From Acinetobacter rathckeae (GTDB lineage Bacteria > Pseudomonadota > Gammaproteobacteria > Pseudomonadales > Moraxellaceae): DNA of 64,000 nt. The position numbers were made by a program, and so were the translations under genes. The notes under the pieces are model-generated. The model saw only the letters and a program-made list of their open reading frames with translations. It searched no databases and had not been told where the DNA came from. The stretch spans positions 496,001-560,000 of the forward strand of contig NZ_VTDO01000001.1 of assembly GCF_015627125.1 (NCBI RefSeq), given 5' to 3'. Positions 56,724 to 64,000 of the stretch are shown here, piece by piece (position 1 is the first letter of the stretch; each line of letters opens with the position of its first letter).

Positions 56724-57641
56724 TTAAGCATTTAATTGCTCGTTTAGTAAAAATTCCATTAATGCCTTTTGTGCATGTAGACGGTTTTCAGCTTCATCCC
56801 ATACCACTGAGTTTTTATGTTCAAGCATATGTTCAGAAATTTCTTCACCACGATGCGCAGGCAGACAGTGCATAAATAAGCAATCTGGGTGTGCAAGTTG
56901 CATGAGTTGCTCATTTACTTGGTAGTTGGCAAATGCTTTCTCGCGAATCTTTTGCTCTTCTTCTTGTCCCATAGATGCCCAAACATCAGTCACAATCAAG
57001 TCTGCGTTGACAGCAGCATCTTCGGCAGACGCAACCACTTCAGCACAGTGTGCATATTCAGTTAAGAATTTTTCTTGTGGCTCATATCCTTTTGGTGCAG
57101 CAATTTTGAGTTTGAAGCCCCACATGTGTGCTGCTTCAATATATGAGTTACACATATTATTACCATCACCAATCCAAGCAACGGTTTTGCCTTTAATTGA
57201 GCCACGGTGTTCAACAAAAGTTTGTATGTCTGCAAGGAGTTGGCAAGGGTGGTGGTCATCTGTCAGTGCATTAATGACAGGTACTTTAGAGTAAGAGGCA
57301 AAACGCTCAACAATGTCATGTCCGAAAGTACGAATCATGACAATATCTAACATGCTTGAAATCACACGTGCAGAATCTTCAATTGGTTCACCACGACCAA
57401 GTTGCGTGTCTCTAGATGATAAAAAAATGGCACTACCACCAAATTGACTCATACCCGATTCAAATGAAACACGTGTACGGGTGCTTGATTTCTCAAAAAT
57501 CATGCCGAGTACTTTACCAACAAATGGTTGGTAGACTTGGTTTTGATGTTGTAGTTTTTTTAACTCTTGTGCACGGCTAATGATGCGTTCTAGTTCTGCA
57601 GATGATAAATCACGCAATGTTAAAAAATGACGTAGAGCCAT
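56724..57641 (-). CDS. argF: ornithine carbamoyltransferase
   Basis: 305 residues. STRTR (53-57) binds carbamoyl phosphate, HPCQ follows in the middle and [11 protein letters not shown] near the C-terminus is the ornithine-site motif. It forms citrulline in arginine synthesis. The frame reaches 57668, but the ATG at 57641 has GGAGTAAG upstream. Single gene; no ArgR box was found. Confidence 0.95.
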   Translation of the reverse strand: MALRHFLTLRDLSSAELERIISRAQELKKLQHQNQVYQPFVGKVLGMIFEKSSTRTRVSFESGMSQFGGSAIFLSSRDTQLGRGEPIEDSARVISSMLDIVMIRTFGHDIVERFASYSKVPVINALTDDHHPCQLLADIQTFVEHRGSIKGKTVAWIGDGNNMCNSYIEAAHMWGFKLKIAAPKGYEPQEKFLTEYAHCAEVVASAEDAAVNADLIVTDVWASMGQEEEQKIREKAFANYQVNEQLMQLAHPDCLFMHCLPAHRGEEISEHMLEHKNSVVWDEAENRLHAQKALMEFLLNEQLNA

Positions 57642-57726
57642 ACTTACTCCACGTAATTGCTTGTGCAATTACTTATTGATTGTGAATAAAAAAGAATCGT
57701 CAAATATACTACAGTCTGTTACAAAT

Positions 57727-58380
57727 TCAAAAAGATTGTTTGTATTCGTGTGCTTTTAAGAAGTTGTCTACGTAATAGGTAATATATTTCTGTATGTCTT
57801 CGGCAGATTGAGGCTCAGAAACACCCATTAACATTTGCCATTCAAAGTGCCAAACTGACCCAAGGAGAATTTTGGCTGAATAGGTTGGGTTGTGGCAGAC
57901 AATAATGCCTTGTTCGGTTGCTTTAATGAGGTAGTCTTTAATATTTTCAATAATTTGCTGTATGCCTTTATCGTGTAGATAGTTGGCAAGCTCGGCGTCA
58001 TGTTTCGCTCGTTCTAAAATAAGCCGTAAAAATTGAACGTTGGTTGGTGAAGTTAGATGGTTGTGGAAGTTGTGTAAGATGGTGAGAAAGAACTTTCTTA
58101 AATCAGACTCGTAATTTTCAGTATTTAGATACAGAGCTTGTAGGCAGATATCACGTCTATAATCACAAATGGCTTTAAATAAGCCTTCTTTATTGCCAAA
58201 AAATTTATAGATAGATGCTTTTGAGCCACCTGCGTGTTGAATAATATCGTTTAGGGATACTGCATCGTAGCCTTTTTCTAAGAAAAGGCCAGTCGCAATA
58301 TTTAAAAAAGCAATACATCTTTCCATGCCCCGTTTTGTTTGTGGGAGCTCATGAATATATTTATCTTTTGATTCTGACAT
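57727..58380 (-). CDS. TetR-family regulator
   Basis: 217 residues: helix-turn-helix at about 17-60 (AFLNIATGLFLEKGYDAVSLNDIIQHAGGSKASIYKFFGNKEGLF) and a helical C-terminal ligand domain. The ATG at 58380 is chosen over the frame start at 58419, which would add a hydrophobic tail. No divergent target is next to it, so the regulon is unknown. Confidence 0.85.
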   Translation of the reverse strand: MSESKDKYIHELPQTKRGMERCIAFLNIATGLFLEKGYDAVSLNDIIQHAGGSKASIYKFFGNKEGLFKAICDYRRDICLQALYLNTENYESDLRKFFLTILHNFHNHLTSPTNVQFLRLILERAKHDAELANYLHDKGIQQIIENIKDYLIKATEQGIIVCHNPTYSAKILLGSVWHFEWQMLMGVSEPQSAEDIQKYITYYVDNFLKAHEYKQSF

Positions 58381-58458
58381 AAACGATAAGTAACAAGTGA
58401 AAAGAATGAAGTGTGTCAATTATAACAAACTTTATGGGTTTTTCACTTGCTTTAGTTT

Positions 58459-59268
58459 TTATGTGATGTGAAAAGATGAATTATTACCTAAGATGGTTTG
58501 CATGAGTTGCTGGTCGTTTTGGCTAAGCTCATCTGTAAATTCAATTTTTTGTGCGAGCTGAATGATTTTTTCACCTTGTATAAGTTGTCCTTGAGCGCAT
58601 AAAATTTGACCAAACTGTTCTAAAGATGCAATGTTTTTCTCAGTTTGAAAAGCATGCAGATACCAACTTTTAGCATCATCAAAACGGCGTTGTTGTTGGT
58701 ACATTTGAGCAATATAGTGCGATGCATGAGGTAAGTCCAAATCGAGTGCTTTGGTGAGTGCATCTTTAGCAAGGTCGTATTGTTTTTGTAGTAAATAGCA
58801 CTGAGCAAGTGGAATAAATACCTCATTGTATTCATGTTCAAGTGCCTGATAAAAACATCCTAGTGCATCTTCAATTCGGTACTGGTTAAGTAAAATTTTA
58901 CCCAGCGCGACAAGAGACTTGCTATGACCATGTTGTATTGCAGAGAGGAAGTAGTGTTCTGCAAGTAAGTGATTGTGGCGTTCAGATTCTATTTGCCCTA
59001 AATGATCGAAAGCCAATGCAAATTTAAGTTGAGCTGCTTGCATGTAGTAGTGATAGGCAAGAGTGCTTTCACCCCGATAATGGTGTAGGTTGCCTAAACC
59101 ATGCATCCAACGAGCATCTTTAGGTCGTTGATGCTTAATGTGTTCAAGTAAAATTTTGGCGTGATCAAATTGTTGTTCAGAGATGGCAGTATTGGCTTGC
59201 TCAAACAGAGACTGAAGGTTTTTGTCTAAATCACGTATTGTATTTTTAAAGTCTCGAAATGCACCCAT
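58459..59268 (-). CDS. TPR/Sel1-like repeat protein behind a Fur box
   Basis: 269 residues of tandem helical repeats (for example WMHGLGNLHHYRGESTLAYHYYMQAAQ, LAEHYFLSAIQHGHSKSLVALGK and HASHYIAQMYQQQRRFDDAKSWYLHA). No signal peptide or membrane helix, so cytosolic and probably a binding scaffold. A good Fur site lies 16 bases before the start codon, so the gene should be switched on in low iron. Partner unknown. Confidence 0.82.
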   Translation of the reverse strand: MGAFRDFKNTIRDLDKNLQSLFEQANTAISEQQFDHAKILLEHIKHQRPKDARWMHGLGNLHHYRGESTLAYHYYMQAAQLKFALAFDHLGQIESERHNHLLAEHYFLSAIQHGHSKSLVALGKILLNQYRIEDALGCFYQALEHEYNEVFIPLAQCYLLQKQYDLAKDALTKALDLDLPHASHYIAQMYQQQRRFDDAKSWYLHAFQTEKNIASLEQFGQILCAQGQLIQGEKIIQLAQKIEFTDELSQNDQQLMQTILGNNSSFHIT

Positions 59269-59284
59269 ACTGACATGCCTTAAT

Positions 59285-59303
59285 ATAAATGATAATTATT
59301 ATC
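59285..59303. promoter_or_regulatory. Fur box before the TPR gene
   Basis: ATAAATGATAATTATTATC matches the 19-bp Fur consensus GATAATGATAATCATTATC at 15 positions, including the whole ATGATAAT core and ATTATC end. It lies between the ntrC stop and the TPR gene start. Confidence 0.72.
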
Positions 59304-59330
59304 TTTTATAGCACGTTTTTTTGGGTGTTG

Positions 59331-59360
59331 CTAGGTGCACATATAAGTATATGCACCTAG
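59331..59360. other. palindrome after ntrC
   Basis: CTAGGTGC and GCACCTAG with inner ATATA/TATAT form a near-perfect hairpin 23 bases past the ntrC stop. No T tract on either strand; possibly a weak terminator or a regulator site. Confidence 0.45.
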
Positions 59361-59382
59361 AGAAGTGATACTTTGGCCTAAT

Positions 59383-60849
59383 TTAATCGGTACGCTCATC
59401 ATCATCATCAGATGAGTCATCCATGCCAAGCTCTTTGAGTTTTCTTGTGAGAGTGTTACGTCCCCAACCAAGGACTTCGGCGGCATGTCGTTTCCGACCA
59501 CGTGTCTGTTCAAGTGCTGCGTTAATCAAAGTCCGTTCAAAAATTGGCGTGGCGATATCTAAAATCTTCATATCGCCATTTTTGAGCTTGTTGATTGCCC
59601 ACTCACCCAATAATTCATCCCACTCTTGTGAAATAACACGTGTTGCTTTAGCAGGTGTTTCCTGTGATTTAACCGCTGTATTTTGTCTGAGTTCGGCAGG
59701 TAAGTCATTTGGATAAACTTCACGGCCTGTAATCATAACAGTGAGCCAGCGACAAATGTTTTCGAGTTGTCGCACATTACCAGGCCAAGCCAACTGTTGC
59801 ATATAGCTGATGGTTTCTTGGCGTAAGATTTTAGAGCTCACATTGAGCTCTTTACCTGCTTGTTCCAAAAAGTGTTGTGCCAACATTGGAATGTCTTCGC
59901 TACGGTGAGCAAGTTTTGGAATATGTATGCGTATGACATTTAAACGGTGATACAAATCTTCTCGGAAGCGACCATCTTCAACCAGTTTTTCTAAATCTTG
60001 GTGTGTGGCAGCCACAATGCGTACATCAACTTTAACTGGAATGTGTCCACCTACACGGTAGAATTCACCATCTGCTAAAACACGAAGTAGTCTAGTTTGG
60101 GTTTCAAATGGCATATCACCAATTTCATCTAGAAATAAAGTACCGCCATTGGCTTGCTCAAAACGACCTTGTCTTTGTGTATTGGCCCCTGTAAAAGCAC
60201 CTTTTTCGTGACCGAAAAGCTCAGTTTCAATCAGGTCTTTTGGAATGGCTGCCATGTTGAGTGCAATAAATGGTTTGGCTTTTCGTGGCGAATGGCGGTG
60301 GAGTGCATGTGCCACTAATTCTTTACCTGTACCAGATTCACCATTAATCAGTACAGTAATATGTGATTGAGATAATCGCCCAATGGCACGAAAAACCTCT
60401 TGCATGGCAGGGGATTCACCAATAATTTCAGTGGTTTGCAGGGGTTGATAGTTCTGTGTTGCTTCTTGGTTTTGTAACTTTTCTAAATGTAAAATGGCAC
60501 GATTAACAAGTGCAAGCGCTTCATCAATATCAAAAGGTTTTGGTAAATATTCAAAGGCACCTGTCTGGTAACTTGACACGGCAGATTCAAGGTCGGAATG
60601 TGCGGTCATAATAATGACAGGTAGGTCTGGATGGTTGTTTTTTACACGACCTAAGAAGGTTAAGCCATCTATGCCTGGCATACGAATGTCTGTGAGTATG
60701 ACATCAGGGGTGTCACTATGGAGTTGGTCTAATGCACTTTGCGCATCTTCAAAACTTGTGACATTAAATCCTTCTTCTTTAAAGGTTTTTTCAAGTACCC
60801 AACGCATGGCACGATCATCATCAATTACCCAAATTTTATTTCGTGACAT
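59383..60849 (-). CDS. ntrC: NtrC, nitrogen response regulator
   Basis: 488 residues: receiver domain with D10-D12 and phospho-acceptor D54 (LTDIRMPG), sigma-54 AAA+ domain with Walker A GESGTGKE and the sigma-54 loop GAFTGA, and a C-terminal Fis-type helix-turn-helix ([20 protein letters not shown]). It activates sigma-54 promoters of nitrogen assimilation genes. The frame reaches 60948, but the ATG at 60849 starts the receiver domain correctly and overlaps ntrB by 14 bases. The tail [12 protein letters not shown] is strongly acidic. Confidence 0.95.
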   Translation of the reverse strand: MSRNKIWVIDDDRAMRWVLEKTFKEEGFNVTSFEDAQSALDQLHSDTPDVILTDIRMPGIDGLTFLGRVKNNHPDLPVIIMTAHSDLESAVSSYQTGAFEYLPKPFDIDEALALVNRAILHLEKLQNQEATQNYQPLQTTEIIGESPAMQEVFRAIGRLSQSHITVLINGESGTGKELVAHALHRHSPRKAKPFIALNMAAIPKDLIETELFGHEKGAFTGANTQRQGRFEQANGGTLFLDEIGDMPFETQTRLLRVLADGEFYRVGGHIPVKVDVRIVAATHQDLEKLVEDGRFREDLYHRLNVIRIHIPKLAHRSEDIPMLAQHFLEQAGKELNVSSKILRQETISYMQQLAWPGNVRQLENICRWLTVMITGREVYPNDLPAELRQNTAVKSQETPAKATRVISQEWDELLGEWAINKLKNGDMKILDIATPIFERTLINAALEQTRGRKRHAAEVLGWGRNTLTRKLKELGMDDSSDDDDERTD

Positions 60850-61951
60850 GTTTCGACTCCCAAGGTAAATATAAACTAAATGTGGTTTTTCCAGAAACGG
60901 ATTGGCATACAATGACGCCGTTATGTTGGTGTATAATATTTTGTGCAATACTCAAGCCAAGCCCTGTGCCATTGGCTCGGCCTGTGACTAAAGGGTAAAA
61001 TACGGCTTCGAGTATGTCAGCAAGAATACCAGGCCCATTGTCTTCAATATCTATACGAATTGCTGAACGATGTAAGATATTATTAATGGTGACAAGGCGT
61101 TGAATGCGTGTTCTGAAGGTCAGTTGTGGCGGTTGCTCACGGTCATGATAAAACGCTTTATTTTCAAGCATGGCCTGTACAGCATTAACACTAATATTGA
61201 GCATGACTTGTATGAGCTGGTCACGGTCGGCTTGTATGTCTGGTAGTGATAAGTCATAGTCACGCACCAGTTTAATTTTCTTTTTAGTTTGATTACTAAC
61301 TAAAGAATGTACTCGCTCTAAAGGTTCATGGACATTGACATCAATATAACTTGGCAATTGTCTAGAACCGAGCATGGTGTCTGCTAAAGTACGTAGGCGG
61401 TCAACCTCACTAATAATAATTTCTGTGAACTCATTATATTTTGTGTCGTTGAGACTACGTGCAAGCAGTTGTGTTGCACCACGTATTCCACCTAATGGAT
61501 TTTTAATTTCATGGGCTACACCACGAATCAGTTGGCGTGTAACTTGGTGTTGTTGAAGTAAATGCTCTTCTTTAGAAATTCGCAACATTCTTTCAATTGG
61601 GTTGAGCTCTATGAGCAAAAATGGTGCAGTGTTTTTATCTATATGAACACAAGATACAGAGTAGTCGACATGAATGTTTTGAAAATTCACCCGAATAATT
61701 GCTTCTCTACGTGTATATGCTTGCCCTTTATCTAATGTATTGAGTAATGCTTTTTTTGTGTCGAACTCGTCATCTGGAATTTCAAGCAGTTGTAATACTG
61801 AGTGATTACAGGCACGTAATGAGCTGATGTCAAACAGTGCCTCGCAGGCAGGGTTGAGATAGAACACATCTAGCTTTTCATCTACAAGTAATACAGCTGT
61901 GGACAAGCTATCTACTAAAAGTTGATAGTCGATCGCAAGTTGCCTGGTCAT
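60836..61951 (-). CDS. ntrB: NtrB, nitrogen sensor kinase
   Basis: 371 residues: an N-terminal PAS domain, the H box GVAHEIKNPLGG with the phosphorylated His, N box LNISVNAVQAM, and G boxes DNGPGI and GRANGTGLGLSI. No membrane segments, so a cytosolic sensor that receives nitrogen status from PII. Overlaps ntrC, forming ntrBC. glnA is not in view. Confidence 0.94.
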   Translation of the reverse strand: MTRQLAIDYQLLVDSLSTAVLLVDEKLDVFYLNPACEALFDISSLRACNHSVLQLLEIPDDEFDTKKALLNTLDKGQAYTRREAIIRVNFQNIHVDYSVSCVHIDKNTAPFLLIELNPIERMLRISKEEHLLQQHQVTRQLIRGVAHEIKNPLGGIRGATQLLARSLNDTKYNEFTEIIISEVDRLRTLADTMLGSRQLPSYIDVNVHEPLERVHSLVSNQTKKKIKLVRDYDLSLPDIQADRDQLIQVMLNISVNAVQAMLENKAFYHDREQPPQLTFRTRIQRLVTINNILHRSAIRIDIEDNGPGILADILEAVFYPLVTGRANGTGLGLSIAQNIIHQHNGVIVCQSVSGKTTFSLYLPWESKHVTK

Positions 61952-62306
61952 TTTGTAGCAGTTCCTGTATTGAAATAGGGCGTAAATACAGTATTCATGG
62001 TAGTTTTTCCCTGTTATAGCACGTGTTTACATCATGATTTATTTTAAATAAAGCAAAATGCAAGCCAACTTCTTTTGCTTTATGGTGCATTTTTTGAGTT
62101 TATAGATCTAGTTTGGGTTGTTTATGTGGTGATCTGTTATTTTTAATATAGGGTAAGTTTGTGATTTTGCACAGTCATGGTGCATTATTTTTTGTGATAA
62201 ATCTGTGGTTTTGTTTTAGTGCAATTTACAATCTGCGTGTTTTAAATCTATGCTTATGCATTGAAAAGTCATACAATACCAGCATTCTAGTAGAGTGCTG
62301 AGTTCC
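61952..62306. promoter_or_regulatory. divergent region of ntrB and rimO
   Basis: About 350 bases. Contains a 10-bp inverted repeat TAAAGCAAAA (62049-62058) with TTTTGCTTTA (62073-62082). No sigma-54 promoter (TGGCAC-N5-TTGC) was found on either strand, so ntrBC is probably not self-activated from here. Confidence 0.4.
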
Positions 62307-63653
62307 ATGAAGTCCCCCAAAGTCGGTTTTGTTTCTTTAGGTTGTCCTAAGGCATTGGTTGATTCTGAGCGTATTTTAACCCAATTACGTATCGAAGGTT
62401 ATCAAGTTGCGCCAGATTATAATGGTGCTGATTTAGTTGTTGTGAATACCTGTGGTTTTATTGAGTCTGCTATGCAAGAGTCTTTAGATGCCATTGGTGA
62501 AGCAATTAATGAAAATGGTCGTGTGATTGTGACAGGATGTTTGGGTAAAGATGAAGATAAAATTCGTCAAATGCACCCTAATGTTCTAAAAGTCACAGGT
62601 GCAGCAGCTTACCAAGACGTGATGGAAGCAGTACATCAATATGTGCCTGCACCCCCTAAAAAGCATGATCCATTTATTGATCTTGTGCCAGAGCAAGGTG
62701 TGCGTTTAACACCGAAACACTATGCGTATTTAAAAATTTCTGAAGGATGTAACCATCGCTGCACATTTTGTATTATTCCAAGCATGCGTGGTGATTTAGT
62801 TTCTCGTCCGGTCAGCTCGGTACTTGATGAAGCTGCTGCATTAAAACGTGCAGGTGTGAAAGAAGTCTTGGTGATTTCTCAAGATACCTCTGCTTATGGT
62901 TTAGATACCAAATACAAACTTGAGTTTTGGAATGGTCAACCTGTCAAAACTAAGTTTTACGATATGTGTGAAGCATTGGGTCAGTTAGGTATTTGGGTGC
63001 GTTTACATTATGTTTACCCATACCCACATGTAGATGCTGTGATTGACCTTATGGCTCAAGGGAAGATTTTACCGTATTTAGATATTCCTTTTCAGCATGC
63101 AAGTCCACGCATTTTAAAACTGATGAAGCGCCCTGCACATAGTGAAAATACACTAGAGCGTTTAAAAGTATGGCGTGAAAAATGCCCAGATTTAGTGATT
63201 CGTTCAACTTTTGTGGTGGGCTTTCCGGGTGAAACAGAGCAAGACTTTCAGCAGTTACTTGACTGGTTGGAAGAAGCACAGCTTGACCGTGTAGGATGCT
63301 TTACCTATTCACCTGTTGAGGGTGCAACTGCAAACGACTTGCCAGATCATGTGCCTGAAGATATCAAACAAGCACGTTATGAGCGTTTTATGGAAGTACA
63401 GCAAAGAATCTCAGCAGCTAAATTACAAAAACGTATTGGTCAAACCATGACTGTGCTTGTAGACAGCTTAGAAGACGAATTTCCTGTGGCTGTGGCACGC
63501 TCTTACGCAGATGCCCCAGAAATTGATGGCAATGTTTTTGTTGAAGATATAGATAAATCAGCGATTCAGGCAGGCGATGTTCTGGTCGTTGAAATTACAG
63601 ATGCAGATGAGTATGACTTATTTGCCAAACTGATTGATGTAAAAAAAGCTTAA
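62307..63653 (+). CDS. rimO: RimO, ribosomal protein S12 methylthiotransferase
   Basis: 448 residues: UPF0004 domain opening [20 protein letters not shown] with its cluster Cys set, a radical-SAM motif CNHRCTFC, and a C-terminal TRAM domain. It methylthiolates an Asp of S12. The ATG at 62307 gives the usual N-terminus; a GTG at 62295 in frame would add four residues. pyrH follows after 30 bases. Confidence 0.95.
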   Translation: MKSPKVGFVSLGCPKALVDSERILTQLRIEGYQVAPDYNGADLVVVNTCGFIESAMQESLDAIGEAINENGRVIVTGCLGKDEDKIRQMHPNVLKVTGAAAYQDVMEAVHQYVPAPPKKHDPFIDLVPEQGVRLTPKHYAYLKISEGCNHRCTFCIIPSMRGDLVSRPVSSVLDEAAALKRAGVKEVLVISQDTSAYGLDTKYKLEFWNGQPVKTKFYDMCEALGQLGIWVRLHYVYPYPHVDAVIDLMAQGKILPYLDIPFQHASPRILKLMKRPAHSENTLERLKVWREKCPDLVIRSTFVVGFPGETEQDFQQLLDWLEEAQLDRVGCFTYSPVEGATANDLPDHVPEDIKQARYERFMEVQQRISAAKLQKRIGQTMTVLVDSLEDEFPVAVARSYADAPEIDGNVFVEDIDKSAIQAGDVLVVEITDADEYDLFAKLIDVKKA

Positions 63654-63683
63654 ACCGACAACATATTGATTGAGAGAAAAATT

Positions 63684-64000
63684 ATGGCAGATCCAAATAG
63701 CCCTCGTTATTCAAGAATTCTACTTAAGTTATCAGGTGAAGCATTATCTGGTAATCGTGATATGGGTATTGATGCACAAGTACTTGACCAAATGTCATTG
63801 TCTATTGCACATTTAGTTGGTTTGGGTGTTCAAGTCGGTATTGTTGTTGGTGGTGGTAATTTATACCGCGGTAGCCAGTTGCAAAAAGATGGTTTGGTTG
63901 GCCGTGTGACGGGTGACCAAATGGGTATGTTAGCGACAGTTATGAATGGCTTAGCATTACGTGATGCCTTGGTCCGCCGTAATATCAAAACACGCTTAAT
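63684..64000 (+). CDS. pyrH: UMP kinase (N-terminal part)
   Basis: Partial; runs off the right edge. The visible 105 residues have [25 protein letters not shown] and [22 protein letters not shown], all bacterial UMP kinase hallmarks. It phosphorylates UMP to UDP. Start follows a GAGAG stretch. In bacteria it is usually followed by frr, expected beyond the window. Confidence 0.95.
   Translation, partial: MADPNSPRYSRILLKLSGEALSGNRDMGIDAQVLDQMSLSIAHLVGLGVQVGIVVGGGNLYRGSQLQKDGLVGRVTGDQMGMLATVMNGLALRDALVRRNIKTRL

Noticed and set aside
61952..62306. Sigma-54 promoter or NtrC sites before ntrB
   Set aside because: No TGGCAC-N5-TTGC pattern on either strand; only an unrelated 10-bp inverted repeat.

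Overview
The window is typical Acinetobacter chromosome (Moraxellaceae, Gammaproteobacteria). It is AT-rich, most intrinsic terminators are compact and often shared by convergent genes, and several genes are recognisable Acinetobacter hallmarks: a 24-residue PqqA with a pqqABCDE operon, the PACE-family chlorhexidine exporter AceI with a divergent LysR gene, and lptCAB next to kdsC/kdsD. The species cannot be fixed from the sequence alone. Both ends cut genes: tamA at the left and pyrH at the right.

Left part (1-11.6 kb): the tamA end and tamB (outer-membrane protein assembly), a small lipoprotein, a secreted beta-propeller lactonase-like protein, then a nucleoside-use block. That block has rbsK on the minus strand, facing away from nupC, a 2-oxoglutarate/Fe(II) oxygenase and a nucleoside hydrolase. 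The rbsK-nupC gap carries an unusual set of long hairpins, including mutually exclusive pairings, that looks like a leader control region.

11.6-26.5 kb: a LysR/EamA/serine-threonine dehydratase group, the pqqABCDE operon followed by a membrane-dipeptidase-family gene, queH, a PepSY membrane protein, the LPS block kdsD-kdsC-lptC-lptA-lptB, and cysS.

26.5-39.9 kb: a secreted lipocalin-like protein, a TonB-dependent receptor, thiM paired with an unrecognised zinc-ribbon protein, a Nudix hydrolase, and a MocR regulator divergent from gcd. The membrane glucose dehydrogenase encoded by gcd uses the PQQ made by the pqq operon, so cofactor synthesis and a cofactor user lie about 16 kb apart. Between gcd and pepN lies a decayed IS982-family transposase.

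39.9-50.6 kb is accessory in character: a two-gene unit joining a small nucleotidyltransferase-fold protein to an amino-acid-kinase-fold protein resembling archaeal MfnE, a GNAT acetyltransferase, a cysteine hydrolase, a Blc-type lipocalin, a LysR/MFS pair, a VOC protein, a LysE exporter, transaldolase, aceR/aceI and ahpC. 50.9-64 kb is conserved: hrpA, proP, argF, a TetR regulator, a TPR protein with a strong Fur box, ntrC/ntrB, rimO and pyrH.

I saw no CRISPR array, tRNA, rRNA or intact insertion sequence. The best candidates for something little described are the nucleotidyltransferase/MfnE-like kinase pair, the oxygenase and hairpin leader of the nucleoside block, the Fur-box TPR gene, and the zinc-ribbon gene joined to thiM.
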